A DNA stretch of 64,000 nt from Pelotomaculum propionicicum (lineage in GTDB: Bacteria; Bacillota; Desulfotomaculia; Desulfotomaculales; Pelotomaculaceae). The DNA lies in assembly GCF_004369225.1 (NCBI RefSeq), contig NZ_QFFZ01000005.1, positions 86,879 to 150,878 on the forward strand, read 5' to 3'. A program made the translations under genes and the position numbers. The notes beneath the pieces were generated by a model. That model ran no database searches. It was not told the DNA's origin and saw only the letters and a list, made by a program, of their open reading frames with translations. This document shows positions 8,477 to 18,336 of this stretch, one piece after another. Every line of letters starts with the position of its first letter. Position 1 is the first letter of the stretch.

Positions 8477-9511
8477 ATGAAATTTTTCAGTCAAAAGACG
8501 TTTACCCCTATTATTTTGATGATTCTTGTTCTCTTTTTGGCCAGCCAGACCGGGTGTACGGAAAAGGCAGGCAATCCAACGAATGAGGCCAATCCTGCTA
8601 CAAGATCCGGAAGTTCTGCCAAAGATGAAGGAATCAAAGCAGGGAAAATTGTTTTTGTGGACCAGGGAGATATCTGGGTGATGGACTTGGGTAGCGGTGA
8701 AAAGAAAAATATCACCTGCTCCCCGGAAAATGAGACGCGCCCCCGCTGGAGTCCCGATGGTAAAAAAATCGCCTTTACCCGCCAGGAGAGGCTTTTAAAT
8801 GTTTATATAGTGAATGCTGATGGGTCCGGCCTCACCCGTTTGACCGGAGGCACCCCCGGTAGTGACTTTGCCCCTGCCTGGTCCCCCGACGGGAAAAAGA
8901 TCACCTTTCTCTCCAGCCGGGACCGGCCTGACAGTAAATTTCCCAATGCCGAAATTTACCTCATGAACCCCGACGGGAGCGTCCAAACCAGGCTGACCGG
9001 AGGATTCGAGCTGGAGAACCCCGACTGCCTGTGGTGGTCTTTTGACGGCAGCCAGATTGCAGTCCATGAAGAGGGAACCGGGGGCGGCACGGGGATCTCC
9101 CTTGTTAACGCAGCTACAGGAAAAGTAGGGAGAATTGAGGCGCTGCGCGAAGCCATGAAAAAAGAGGGGATAAAGTTCAGCTTAATCAATTTTTACCTGT
9201 TCAATCCCCGCGACACCAATCTGATTGCCTGCTCCCTTTATGACATGAGTAAAGGAAAGGGCGACTCGAAGAACGGCGTGTATATATTTGATCAGGGTAG
9301 CGGCAGTTTAAAGAAAATCTGCAGTTATGATGCCGGTGCTCTGGGCTGGCTTAGAGACGGCACGGCCCTGGTATATTTGGAGAAGGGAAGGATCTATTCG
9401 ATCCAAAAAGACGGGGCCGGGCCGGTTATGCTTGAGGATCTGACCGTGCAGGGACCCGGTACGGATTACAGCGAGCTTGACCTGTACTGGCCGGGAATGG
9501 CTCCCAAGTAA
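8477..9511 (+). CDS. TolB-like beta-propeller lipoprotein
   Basis: 344 aa from the ATG at 8477 (an ATG at 8459 is also in frame). The N-terminus is a lipoprotein signal ending in a QTGC lipobox, so the mature protein should be anchored outside the membrane. Repeats of the type RWSPDGKKIAFTR and AWSPDGKKITFLSSR, alternating with NADGSGLTRLTGG, are the blades of a TolB/WD40-like beta-propeller. It is probably a binding or scaffold protein; the ligand is unknown. Confidence 0.8.
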   Translation: MKFFSQKTFTPIILMILVLFLASQTGCTEKAGNPTNEANPATRSGSSAKDEGIKAGKIVFVDQGDIWVMDLGSGEKKNITCSPENETRPRWSPDGKKIAFTRQERLLNVYIVNADGSGLTRLTGGTPGSDFAPAWSPDGKKITFLSSRDRPDSKFPNAEIYLMNPDGSVQTRLTGGFELENPDCLWWSFDGSQIAVHEEGTGGGTGISLVNAATGKVGRIEALREAMKKEGIKFSLINFYLFNPRDTNLIACSLYDMSKGKGDSKNGVYIFDQGSGSLKKICSYDAGALGWLRDGTALVYLEKGRIYSIQKDGAGPVMLEDLTVQGPGTDYSELDLYWPGMAPK

Positions 9512-9578
9512 AAGGGGAGACAATGGTGCGGGAACACTCTGGGGTGACAAAAATGTTTTATTAAAAGGAGACTCACTT

Positions 9579-9665
9579 ATGGGGTTTTTCTTTTTTTATA
9601 TAATTAAGGAGGATAAAGTCGCTTTTGGTAGAATTAACCTAATAACTTTTCACTGGTTCAAATAA
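9579..9665 (+). CDS. Possible 28-aa small protein
   Basis: An ATG with a good ribosome site (AAAAGGAG, 8 nt upstream) opens a 28-codon frame starting MGFFFFYIIKEDK. The N-terminus is hydrophobic. It lies in the 168-bp gap before comEA and could equally be non-coding leader, since a TATAAT box (9599-9604) lies inside it. Weakly supported. Confidence 0.22.
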   Translation: MGFFFFYIIKEDKVAFGRINLITFHWFK

Positions 9666-9678
9666 AGGCGGTGGTGCT

Positions 9679-10320
9679 GTGATCCAGCTTGATCGCAGGC
9701 AGCAGTTAATTGTTCTCCTGCTGGTGGGAGTGATCCTTTTTAGTGGTGGTTACAGGTTAGCCCAGATTAAAGAGAAATCCTCTGAAAAAGTAAAACCGGC
9801 GCTGGACTCGGCTGAACAAAACAAGGACAAGGAAGTGACTGTTCATGTTTTCGGGGCTGTGGCAAAGCCCGGCGTATACAAAGTATCGCAGGGCGCCAGG
9901 GTGATTGACGCGATCAATATGGCCGGGCCGACCGGTGAGGCGGACCTGGATTCGATAAAACTGGCAGCCAAGGTTACTGACGGGCAGGATATTTCTGTCC
10001 CGTCGAAAGCCGGTCTTGACCCCGCGGCGGTGGGAGTCACTCCGGGCACTTCAACTTCCACCGGTACCGGACGAAATGTTTTTACCGCCCCTGCAGGCGC
10101 GAAATCCGGCGCTGCAGCGGCCAACGGGCTTGTCAATATTAACACCGCCGGCCAGAGTGAACTGGATACCCTGCCGGGCATCGGACCCGCCCTCGCCCAG
10201 AGAATTATCCAGTACCGGGAGGCCAACGGAGCATTTCAATCAATTGAAGACCTAAAGAATGTATCAGGAATTGGCGATAAGAATTTTGAGAATATGAAGG
10301 ACAAAATCACGGTCAGGTAG
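9679..10320 (+). CDS. comEA: Competence protein ComEA (helix-hairpin-helix DNA receptor)
   Basis: 213 aa from GTG 9679. It has one N-terminal membrane anchor (about residues 8-27), an SLBB domain (VHVFGAVAKPGVYKV...), an Ala/Thr-rich linker, and a C-terminal pair of helix-hairpin-helix motifs (NINTAGQSELDTLPGIG and IEDLKNVSGIGDKNF). This is the standard ComEA layout. It binds double-stranded DNA outside the membrane and passes it to the ComEC channel during natural transformation. comEC follows one gene later, which supports the call. Confidence 0.92.
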   Translation: MIQLDRRQQLIVLLLVGVILFSGGYRLAQIKEKSSEKVKPALDSAEQNKDKEVTVHVFGAVAKPGVYKVSQGARVIDAINMAGPTGEADLDSIKLAAKVTDGQDISVPSKAGLDPAAVGVTPGTSTSTGTGRNVFTAPAGAKSGAAAANGLVNINTAGQSELDTLPGIGPALAQRIIQYREANGAFQSIEDLKNVSGIGDKNFENMKDKITVR

Positions 10321-10359
10321 TAATAACACAAATATACTTTGATTTTGAGGTATGCTTCC

Positions 10360-11031
10360 ATGGAAATCAACCCTTTGGTAAGAATACTGCTCATGGAGTA
10401 CCTGACGGAAGCGCAGGGCAAAGAGAAGAAGACAGGCGGCAAACAGGACGGTGATTTTGCTGTCCTGCTGGCGCTGACCCTGGCTGGCGGCGGAATGAAA
10501 ATGCCGCCTATAAGCCCCGGGGCGATTGGCAGCTATGGAACAAAGACTACCCGGTCATCGGCTGGCGCGCAAAACCGGAAAGTTTCAAGCGTGGCGGCGT
10601 CCAGCGGGCGTGTGCAAAGCGGCGGCGTGCGAGGCGGCGCCGCTGCGGCCGGCCTGGAAGGCTTGATTGAGAGTATTGCCGGCAGGTACGGGGTCGACCC
10701 GGCGCTGGTGAAGTCTGTGATCAAGGCTGAGTCAAATTTTGATCCCGGCGCCACGTCGCCCGCGGGAGCCATGGGCCTGATGCAGCTGATGCCGGGCACA
10801 GCGGCCTCCCTGGGTGTGCAGAACGCTTATGACCCGGTCCAGAACCTGGATGGAGGCGTGCGCTACTTAAAGCAGATGCTGGACCGCTACGGCGGGGATG
10901 CCAGCCTGGCCCTGGCCGCGTATAACGCTGGCCCGGGAGCGGTAGACCAGGCCGGGGGCATACCCAACTATAGCGAAACAAGAGATTACGTAAGAAAGGT
11001 CTTGGCCAACAGGATTGATTTTACAGTTTAA
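10360..11031 (+). CDS. Lytic transglycosylase (SLT domain)
   Basis: 223 aa from the ATG at 10360 (GAGGT 8 nt upstream). The last 125 residues are a goose-type/SLT transglycosylase domain with [16 protein letters not shown], where the E is the catalytic residue, then [10 protein letters not shown] and [13 protein letters not shown]. It cleaves peptidoglycan glycan strands to 1,6-anhydro products. No signal peptide is evident; the first 100 residues are Gly/Ala/Ser-rich. Its position between comEA and comEC suggests local wall opening for DNA uptake machinery, but that is inference. Confidence 0.88.
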   Translation: MEINPLVRILLMEYLTEAQGKEKKTGGKQDGDFAVLLALTLAGGGMKMPPISPGAIGSYGTKTTRSSAGAQNRKVSSVAASSGRVQSGGVRGGAAAAGLEGLIESIAGRYGVDPALVKSVIKAESNFDPGATSPAGAMGLMQLMPGTAASLGVQNAYDPVQNLDGGVRYLKQMLDRYGGDASLALAAYNAGPGAVDQAGGIPNYSETRDYVRKVLANRIDFTV

Positions 11032-11095
11032 AATTGACCTCAAGCATTTCCCGATGGATGAGCTGTCAGTGATTGCGCATTGAAATGGAGTGCCC

Positions 11096-13564
11096 ATGAA
11101 CAGGCCCCTGGTTATTTTGACAATTTGTTTTATCGCCGGTATCCTGGCAGGGGAGTACACCCATCTTAATGCAACCATAGCATTAGCCCTGGCGGCTTTT
11201 TCTTTTTTGGCCGCCGCAGCCGGCCATGTGCTGGGCTGGCGGGAGAACAGGCTGTTAATTTTACTGCTTTTTCTGAGCCTGGGGCTGGGGTTATCCCGCC
11301 TGTGGGTGGAAGAGAGCAAGCCCCCCCTGGTTGACTATGCCGGCCAGCGGGTCGTCCTGGTGGGCTGGGTCTCAGAAGAGCCGGACGTGCGCGCGGACAA
11401 AGTCTATTACCTGCTGCAGGCACAGGAACTGGTCAGAGGTGAAGAGCGCATCTCTATCTCAGGGACGGTGCGGCTTTCAGTCAAAGAGGCCAGCCAGGTT
11501 TTCGCTTACGGGGATTTACTGAAGATATCCGGCCTGCTCAGCCGCCCTGATCCGGCCGGCAACCCGGGAGCCTTTGACTACAGGACCTACCTGGAGCGCC
11601 AGGGCATCATGGTCCAGCTTCTGGCCCGGGGCGACAGCGCGGTGCAAAAGATCGGCCTGGCCGGCGCAAGCCCCCTGCACAGCATTGCCTTAAAAGTTAA
11701 ACATAAACTTGCTGACACGGCGACGGCTTCTTTGACCACTTCTCAGGCGGCAGTCCTTAACGGCATAATTTTCGGCACCCAGGGGATGATCGACAGGGAA
11801 ACAAGGAGGACATTTTCCGAAACCGGAGTGGTGCATATCCTCAGTGTTTCAGGGCTGCATGTGGGGCTGGTGCTGGGCGGCCTGCTCGGGCTGCTGAGAC
11901 TGTTGCGGCTGCCGCCGGGCTTTATTGCCCCTCTGGCCACCCCGCTGCTGGCTTTCTACGTTTTAATGACCGGGCTTAACCCGGCTGTGCTGCGCTCGGC
12001 CATCATGGCCCTGCTCCTGATCTGGGCCCACCACCTTGGCCGTGACCGGGACTGGCCTACCACCCTGGCTCTGGCCGCTCTGCTGATTTTGCTCTGGAAC
12101 CCGCTGCTGATATATCACCCGGGCTGCCAGCTTTCGTTTGCCGCAACCTGGGGGATACTATATCTGGGTCCGGTTTTAACCTCCGCCTGCTCCGCATTAT
12201 TAAAGGGACTGCCGGATAAAATGGCGCGGGCGGTCTCACTGGCCCTGGCGGTTCCTCTCGCCGCCCAGTTGGCCACCATACCGCTGGTGGCATGGTACTA
12301 CAACCTCCTGTCGCCTGTTTCTATACCCGCCAACCTGCTGGCAGTCCCGCTGGTGGGTTTAATCATGGGCCTGGGCCTGTTGGCTACAGCCCTGGGCCTG
12401 ATCTGGCTGCCGCTGGCCTCCCTGGTTAATGTTGCAACCGGGCTGTCCCTGGATCTTTTCTTGGCTCTGGTGGGCGCCTTCCAGCAGCTGCCGGGCGCGG
12501 TGATTTACCTGGCCACCCCGCCGGTTATTCTAATGGCTGCCTGGTATGCCGGGCTCCTGGCAGCGGTGCGGGCGCGCTCAGCCGGGAGGATAGCCGGGCT
12601 GCGGCAGGGCATAGCGGGCTGGCTGCCGGCGGTGGTCCTGGTTGTGGCGCTGGTCCTGATCTGGTGGCCCTGGTCAGGCGGTCGCTTCCTCACAGTCCAT
12701 TTCATTGATGTAGGGCAGGGAGACAGCGTTCTGGTGCAGACCCCGGGTGGGCATAGTATTCTGATTGACAGCGGCGGCATGACAGGTGAACTTACGACAG
12801 GCACCGGTGTGGGCGATCAGGTTGTGGAGCCGTACCTGCGCAGGTTAGGCGTTAACAGGATTGACGTTTTAATCCTTACCCACCCCCATGAAGATCACTG
12901 CGGCGGCGCAGTGTCGCTGGTAAGGCATTTTCCTGTGCGGCTGGCAGTGGTTTCACCCGCGCTTGAAACGCCGGGCGGCAGTGAGCGGGACAAAAGCAGC
13001 GAAGGAGGGACGGTCAGCTCCGCTTATACAGAGCTGCTTCAGAAAATGCGCGACGATGGTATCCCGGTGCGCTGCGCCGCCGCCGGCGACAACCTCAGGC
13101 TGGAAAATGGTATAGAAATTGAAGTTCTGGCGCCACTGGAAACAGCCGAAGGGACAAAACCCGACCCCAATAACTGCTCGCTGGTATTAAAGCTTTCCTG
13201 CGGCGGCAGGTCTTTCGTTTTCACCGGTGACGCGGAGTTGGCTGAGCAGAAAGAACTGATTTTGCAGGCGGCGGACTTGAAGACTGACGTTTTGAAAATA
13301 CCCCACCACGGCAGCCGCTTCTTGCTGCCTGAGCTGGTCGAGTTGGCGGACCCCGAGGCGGCGGTAATCTCAGTGGGCGCTCACAACACTTTCGGCCACC
13401 CGGCCCAATCCACGCTTGAACTGCTTGAGCGTACAGGCATCAATGTTTACCGGACCGACCGGGACGGTGCTGTAATAGTGCAGACAGACGGGTATAATCT
13501 GGAGGTGAGGACAGGTAAGAAAACTGGCTGGGATGTTAAGACTATAAATAGGAGTGACTTATAA
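11096..13564 (+). CDS. comEC: DNA internalisation competence protein ComEC/Rec2
   Basis: 822 aa from the ATG at 11096 (ATGGAG ribosome site). The N-terminal part has the DUF4131 region. A polytopic competence domain follows (HILSVSGLHVGLV, LRSAIMALLLIWAH). A C-terminal metallo-beta-lactamase-like domain has HFIDVGQGDSVLV, LTHPHEDHCGG and IPHHGSR. It forms the membrane channel for single-stranded DNA entry; the C-terminal domain is thought to degrade the second strand. Length and order of domains match intact ComEC. Confidence 0.95.
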   Translation: MNRPLVILTICFIAGILAGEYTHLNATIALALAAFSFLAAAAGHVLGWRENRLLILLLFLSLGLGLSRLWVEESKPPLVDYAGQRVVLVGWVSEEPDVRADKVYYLLQAQELVRGEERISISGTVRLSVKEASQVFAYGDLLKISGLLSRPDPAGNPGAFDYRTYLERQGIMVQLLARGDSAVQKIGLAGASPLHSIALKVKHKLADTATASLTTSQAAVLNGIIFGTQGMIDRETRRTFSETGVVHILSVSGLHVGLVLGGLLGLLRLLRLPPGFIAPLATPLLAFYVLMTGLNPAVLRSAIMALLLIWAHHLGRDRDWPTTLALAALLILLWNPLLIYHPGCQLSFAATWGILYLGPVLTSACSALLKGLPDKMARAVSLALAVPLAAQLATIPLVAWYYNLLSPVSIPANLLAVPLVGLIMGLGLLATALGLIWLPLASLVNVATGLSLDLFLALVGAFQQLPGAVIYLATPPVILMAAWYAGLLAAVRARSAGRIAGLRQGIAGWLPAVVLVVALVLIWWPWSGGRFLTVHFIDVGQGDSVLVQTPGGHSILIDSGGMTGELTTGTGVGDQVVEPYLRRLGVNRIDVLILTHPHEDHCGGAVSLVRHFPVRLAVVSPALETPGGSERDKSSEGGTVSSAYTELLQKMRDDGIPVRCAAAGDNLRLENGIEIEVLAPLETAEGTKPDPNNCSLVLKLSCGGRSFVFTGDAELAEQKELILQAADLKTDVLKIPHHGSRFLLPELVELADPEAAVISVGAHNTFGHPAQSTLELLERTGINVYRTDRDGAVIVQTDGYNLEVRTGKKTGWDVKTINRSDL

Positions 13565-13565
13565 A

Positions 13566-13907
13566 ATGGCATTTATTCTAGTCCTGCTGGTATTTGGCTC
13601 TGCGGTGCTCGCTTTTATGATTGCCTGGCAGGTCAGGTACGTCCAACCGGAGTTTCTTTCTGTTACCCGTTTCAACCTGTACATGCTGCCCCTGATACTT
13701 GCGGCCAATATTGCCCTGGCCACTGCTTTTATCCGTGCTAACAGCCTGTTGAAGAACCTCCCCCTGCTGGCGGCGGCCCAGTCCTTTTTTTACTACATGT
13801 TTGTAGTGGGTTTTTCCATCCTCATAGTAGGGGAAAAGATTTCTCTGGGGCGCGCGGCGCTTGGTTTCGGGATGATGGCGGCTGGTGTGTGGGTGCTGAA
13901 AAAGTGA
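13566..13907 (+). CDS. Small EamA/DMT-like membrane protein
   Basis: 113 aa from the ATG at 13566; an alternative GTG at 13554 overlaps the end of comEC. It has four hydrophobic segments and ends GFGMMAAGVWVLKK, the pattern of half-size DMT (EamA or small multidrug resistance-like) proteins. Such half-size proteins work as dimers or pairs, and no partner is adjacent. Substrate unknown. AGGAG lies 11 nt before the ATG. Confidence 0.55.
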   Translation: MAFILVLLVFGSAVLAFMIAWQVRYVQPEFLSVTRFNLYMLPLILAANIALATAFIRANSLLKNLPLLAAAQSFFYYMFVVGFSILIVGEKISLGRAALGFGMMAAGVWVLKK

Positions 13908-14517
13908 TGCCTTGGCCCGAATCATGAACTTGAAAAAGAATAAATTCGTATTATATAATTAACATCATTTTTTCGCTAGTGGTATTAATATTGAAGAAAA
14001 AGTTTGGTCATGTCCGGCAAAGGCATGGTCACTTTGTTTTATGCGGGTAAACCTGCAAATGTGATTTAATATTATGAAGATTCATTATCTTTTTTAAAAA
14101 CGAAATACTTTGACACTTAGAAGCACTGGGAGAAAACAACCTCGACTATAGCCGCAACCATTTAATCTTCTATTATGCTTTTTAACTTAATAATCTTGTA
14201 ATTAAAACCAAAATTATTAAGTTTTTAAGAATAATGATATATTATTAGAGCATTCGTAATTGTATAATTTTAGCAAATTGATGGAATTTTGCAAATATTT
14301 AAATAATCTATGTGAAAGCACTAAAATGCAGAACATAATGAATGTTCAGAAGAAATTAAATAAAAAGTATATAATTAGTTAAAAAAATAATAAAGAAAGG
14401 AGTAAAATGTCCTGAAAACCATTGTGGAGATGAGGTTCACAAATGGTTTGCGAGAAGGAAAAGTTAAAAGGACTACCTGGAAGATCAAAATAAACCAGAA
14501 GGAGAAGATAAGAAACC
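13908..14517. other. 610-bp AT-rich gap before the Wood-Ljungdahl operon
   Basis: No convincing coding frame. A promoter-like pair, TTGAAA (13930-13935) and TATAAT (13954-13959) with an 18-nt spacer, lies at its start, and another TATAAT at 14263-14268. If the first is used, the fhs transcript has a leader of over 500 nt. A small hairpin-capable stretch (GCGGGT/ACCTGC near 14045) is present, but I could not fit the region to any riboswitch class I know. Confidence 0.4.
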
Positions 14518-16278
14518 ATGCCCTACGATGCAACTAAATTAAAAGATTATCAAATTGCAGAGTTAGCTGAAAAGAATATGCCAACACCGTCATACTGGCA
14601 GGAAAAGCTTGGTTTGGAACAAGGCGAAGTGATCCCCTACGGGCGGATCTGCAAGCTTGATTTCATGAAAATCATTGACCGCCTTAAAAACAAACCGGAC
14701 GGCAAATACATAGAAGTTACCGCTATCACACCCACACCGCTGGGTGAGGGTAAGACCACCACCACCATGGGACTGGTGGAAGGTTTGGGTAAAAGGGGCT
14801 TGAACGCAGGCGCCGCCATTCGCCAGCCATCCGGCGGTCCCACCATGAATATCAAGGGGACGGCTGCCGGCGGCGGCAACGCCCTGGCCATCCCGATGAC
14901 AGAGTTTTCCCTGGGACTAACCGGGGATATCAATGATATAATGAATGCACACAACCTGGCCATGGTGGCGCTCAATGCCCGCATGCAGCACGAGCGGAAC
15001 TATGACGACGCAGAGCTGGCCAAGCGCGGCTTAAGGCGCCTGGATATCAACCCAACCAACATAGAGATGGGCTGGATTATCGACTTCTGCGCCCAGGGAC
15101 TGCGCAAGATCATCATGGGTATCGGCGGCAAAATGGACGGCTACATGATGGAATCCAAGTTCGGCATTGCCGTCAGCTCCGAGTTGATGGCCATTCTCGC
15201 CGTCGCCACCGACTTGAAAGACCTGCGGGAGCGGATCGGCAAGATTATAGTTGCTTACGATAAAAAAGGAAACCCCGTCACCACCTCGGACCTGGAAGTC
15301 GCGGGCGCCATGACGGCCTTTATGAGAAACGCCATCAACCCGACCCTGATGAGCACAGTAGAGTACCAGCCCGTGCTGGTTCACGCCGGACCCTTCGCCA
15401 ATATCGCCATTGGCCAGTCTTCCATTATCGCCGACCGCATTGCCCTGAAGATGTTCGACTATAACGTGACCGAGAGCGGTTTTGCCGCGGACATCGGCTT
15501 TGAGAAGTTCTGGAACGTAAAATGCCGCTTCAGCGGCCTTACCCCCAATGTCTCCGTAATCACCGCCACCATCAGGGCCCTGAAGATGCACGGCGGCGGG
15601 CCGAAGGTAGTCCCGGGCCGCCCCCTGCCGGAAGAATACACCAGGGAAAACCTGGAGCTGCTGGAAAAAGGCATCGCCAACCTGCAGCACCATATTGCCA
15701 CGGTCAAGAAAGCCGGCATCAACCCGGTCGTGTGCATTAACGCTTTCTATACCGACACCAAGGAAGAAATCGCCATGGTGCGCCGCTACGCCGAGCAGGC
15801 CGGAGCACGCTGCGCGCTTTCCGAACACTGGCTGAAGGGCGGAGAAGGCGCCCTCGAGTTGGCGGACGCGGTAGTGGACGCCTGTAACGACAAGGTTGAC
15901 TTCAAGTTCCTGTACCCGCTGGAGATGCCGCTGCGGCAGAGAGTGGACGCCATAGCCAGAGAAGTTTACGGGGCCGCCGGAGTGTCCTGGACGCCGGAGG
16001 CGGAAGAGAAAGCGAAGCGTTTCGAATCCGACCCCGCTTTTGCCGGCTTTGCCACTATGATGGTGAAAACCCACTTGAGCCTGACCCATGATCCCACTTT
16101 AAAAGGCGTGCCCAAGGACTGGATCCTGCCTGTACGCGATGTCCTGGTCTTTGCCGGGGCCAAGTTCCTTTGCCCGATGACCGGCGCCATCAGCCTGATG
16201 CCGGGCACAGGCTCCGACCCGGCTTTCCGGAGAATAGACGTGGATGTGAACACCGGAAAAGTGATGGGGCTTTTCTAA
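14518..16278 (+). CDS. fhs: Formate--tetrahydrofolate ligase
   Basis: 586 aa, slightly longer than the usual 555-560, from an ATG with GGAGAAG upstream. It contains the P-loop segment [13 protein letters not shown] (about residues 70-82) and [13 protein letters not shown], conserved in the family. It uses ATP to join formate to tetrahydrofolate, the first folate step of the methyl branch of the Wood-Ljungdahl pathway. First gene of a same-strand run of fourteen pathway genes ending at acsE. Confidence 0.97.
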   Translation: MPYDATKLKDYQIAELAEKNMPTPSYWQEKLGLEQGEVIPYGRICKLDFMKIIDRLKNKPDGKYIEVTAITPTPLGEGKTTTTMGLVEGLGKRGLNAGAAIRQPSGGPTMNIKGTAAGGGNALAIPMTEFSLGLTGDINDIMNAHNLAMVALNARMQHERNYDDAELAKRGLRRLDINPTNIEMGWIIDFCAQGLRKIIMGIGGKMDGYMMESKFGIAVSSELMAILAVATDLKDLRERIGKIIVAYDKKGNPVTTSDLEVAGAMTAFMRNAINPTLMSTVEYQPVLVHAGPFANIAIGQSSIIADRIALKMFDYNVTESGFAADIGFEKFWNVKCRFSGLTPNVSVITATIRALKMHGGGPKVVPGRPLPEEYTRENLELLEKGIANLQHHIATVKKAGINPVVCINAFYTDTKEEIAMVRRYAEQAGARCALSEHWLKGGEGALELADAVVDACNDKVDFKFLYPLEMPLRQRVDAIAREVYGAAGVSWTPEAEEKAKRFESDPAFAGFATMMVKTHLSLTHDPTLKGVPKDWILPVRDVLVFAGAKFLCPMTGAISLMPGTGSDPAFRRIDVDVNTGKVMGLF

Positions 16279-16322
16279 AACATAGATCAGTAACTAACCA
16301 GTATTTTGGAGGTAATGTTGGA

Positions 16323-18299
16323 ATGACCGAACTTTTACCGCCATGTACCAATGCCTGTCCCGTCAACACAGACGTGCGCGGCTACCTGGCAGCCATAGCC
16401 AGGCGGGACTACAAGGAGGCCTACCGCCTGATCCGCGCCAGCAACCCCTTTCCTTCCGTGTGCGCCTGGGTATGTCCTCACCCGTGTGAAGATAACTGCC
16501 GCAGGGCTGGTGTGGATGCTCCCTTATCCATCCGCAGCCTGAAAAGATTTGCGGTCGATGCTGCCGGCGCAAACCGGCAGCCGGACGAACGAGCCCAGCC
16601 AACCGGCAAAAAGGTGGCCGTGGTGGGCGCGGGGCCGGGCGGGCTGACCGCGGCCTACGATTTGGCCCGCCTGGGCCACCAGGCAGTGGTTTACGAAAGA
16701 AACCAGTCACTGGGCGGGCACTTCCTGACCTCACTGCCCACCTACCGCCTGCCGCGGGAAATGCTGCAAAAGGACGTCGAGGAAATCCTGGCGGCGGGGG
16801 TGCAGGCCCGCACCGGCATCAATGTAGGCCGGGATGTGACCATTGCCAGGCTGAAGGAAGAATATGACGCGGTCATTATCGGGGTAGGGCTTTCGGAAAG
16901 CAAGGGACTGCCCCTGCCCGGCTTTGCAAACCCCGGGGTAATGAAGGCGCTGACCTTTTTACACGAGGCCAACACAGGCGGTAAGCCTGCTATTGGCAGC
17001 AGTGTTATTGTCATCGGAGGCGGCGACGTGGCCATGGATGTGGCGCGTACCGCCGTCAGGCTGGGAGCCGGCGCCGTAACAGTTGTCTGCCTGGAGTTCC
17101 GTGACATAATGCCCGCGCATAGCTGGGAGATCGAAGAAGCCCTGGCCGAGGGGGTAAGCCTCATACCCGGCTACGGGCCGGTGGAGGTTTTGACGGAAGA
17201 CGGAGCAATTACCGGGCTGAAAACCCAAAAGGTAAAATCAGTCTTTGACCAGGAGGGGAGGTTCAACCCCACCTACGAGCCAACCACTTTTCAAACTATT
17301 CCATGCGATACGGTAATTCTGGCCATTGGCCAGGGTGCGGACAACTCATTTTTATACGACAGCGGCCTGGCGGTTAATGCTAGGGGAAGCCTGGAGACAG
17401 ACAGGAAATACCTGTCCACCAGCCTGAGCGGTGTCTTTACCTGCGGGGAAGTAGTCACCGGGCCGGGCCCGGCCATTGCCGCGGTAGCTTCGGGGCACCG
17501 GGCGGCCGCACTGGTAAATGACTATTTAAATGGAAACAAAACAGCAGCATGCGAAAAGGAAACGCAGGCCATAGGCGCTCTTCCTGAAAAAGTGGCGGAG
17601 CGGGTGCCCAGGCGCAGCCGGCAGGAAATGCCGGTGCTGCCCGCGGGCGAGAGAAAGAAAAACTTTAAGCCGTACGAACTGGGCCTGGATGAGGAAGCGG
17701 CAGTGCGCGAAGCCGGCCGCTGCCTTAACTGCGGCCTGGGCGCGCAGGTAATCCCGGAAAAGTGCGCCGCCTGCCTGACCTGCCAGAGAGTATGCCCCTA
17801 CGACGTGCCGGTGATTGAGGGAATGGCCGGCATGCCGGTGGAAGGCTGCCAGGCCTGTGGTATTTGCGCGGCTTTCTGTCCCGGCAATGCCATTACCCTG
17901 GAGAACCTTGATGAGAAGGGCGTGACAAGCGCCATAGCATCTCTTGGCGGCGCTAAATCCCTGGTTGTATTTGCCGAACGCGGCACATGCGCTGATTTAA
18001 AAAAGGTTTCCTCCCTTGAAAACGTTCTGGTAGTCAGTTTATCCACAGTAAGGGCCCTGCAGCTGCAATGGATCCTGAGCGCGTTTGAAAACGGCGCCGC
18101 CGGGGTTGTGGTAGCCGGCTGCAGGGAGGGTGAATGCCGTTATGCAGGTGGTGACGAACTCCTGAAAAGTTTGATTGGCCGCGCTAAAAACCTGCTGGAG
18201 TCGATTGGCTTATCCCCGGGACGACTTTATTACTGCCTGCCGGAAGAAGGGGAAGACCCGGCGGGTTTAATAGCGGGTTTTTTAAAAGAGTGTTTATAA
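16323..18299 (+). CDS. FAD-dependent oxidoreductase with ferredoxin and MvhD-like domains
   Basis: 658 aa from the ATG at 16323 (TTGGAGGTAATG context), downstream of the fhs stop. Order of parts: an N-terminal cysteine-rich Fe-S domain (CTNACPVNTDVRGY..., CAWVCPHPCEDNC); a GltD-type FAD/NAD(P) module (VAVVGAGPGGLTAAYDLA, VIVIGGGDVAMDVARTA); two 4Fe-4S motifs (CAACLTCQRVCP, CQACGICAAFCP); and a C-terminal region like MvhD (VAGCREGECRYAGG). In known acetogens MvhD and HdrA-type proteins associate with MetFV. Lying just before metV and metF, this fusion probably feeds electrons to, or takes them from, methylene-THF reductase. The electron partners are inferred. Confidence 0.82.
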   Translation: MTELLPPCTNACPVNTDVRGYLAAIARRDYKEAYRLIRASNPFPSVCAWVCPHPCEDNCRRAGVDAPLSIRSLKRFAVDAAGANRQPDERAQPTGKKVAVVGAGPGGLTAAYDLARLGHQAVVYERNQSLGGHFLTSLPTYRLPREMLQKDVEEILAAGVQARTGINVGRDVTIARLKEEYDAVIIGVGLSESKGLPLPGFANPGVMKALTFLHEANTGGKPAIGSSVIVIGGGDVAMDVARTAVRLGAGAVTVVCLEFRDIMPAHSWEIEEALAEGVSLIPGYGPVEVLTEDGAITGLKTQKVKSVFDQEGRFNPTYEPTTFQTIPCDTVILAIGQGADNSFLYDSGLAVNARGSLETDRKYLSTSLSGVFTCGEVVTGPGPAIAAVASGHRAAALVNDYLNGNKTAACEKETQAIGALPEKVAERVPRRSRQEMPVLPAGERKKNFKPYELGLDEEAAVREAGRCLNCGLGAQVIPEKCAACLTCQRVCPYDVPVIEGMAGMPVEGCQACGICAAFCPGNAITLENLDEKGVTSAIASLGGAKSLVVFAERGTCADLKKVSSLENVLVVSLSTVRALQLQWILSAFENGAAGVVVAGCREGECRYAGGDELLKSLIGRAKNLLESIGLSPGRLYYCLPEEGEDPAGLIAGFLKECL

Positions 18300-18336
18300 A
18301 AGTTAGAAAATATTCTTTTTAAAGGAGCGAGCAGGC

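Noticed and set aside
13960..14510. Possible riboswitch before fhs
   Set aside because: The stretch does not match the tetrahydrofolate, cobalamin or SAM riboswitch patterns I know; only small, weak hairpins were seen.
16170..16322. Upstream extension of the FAD oxidoreductase into fhs
   Set aside because: The extension would overlap fhs by over 100 bp in another frame; the ATG at 16323 with a GGAGG site is the sensible start.
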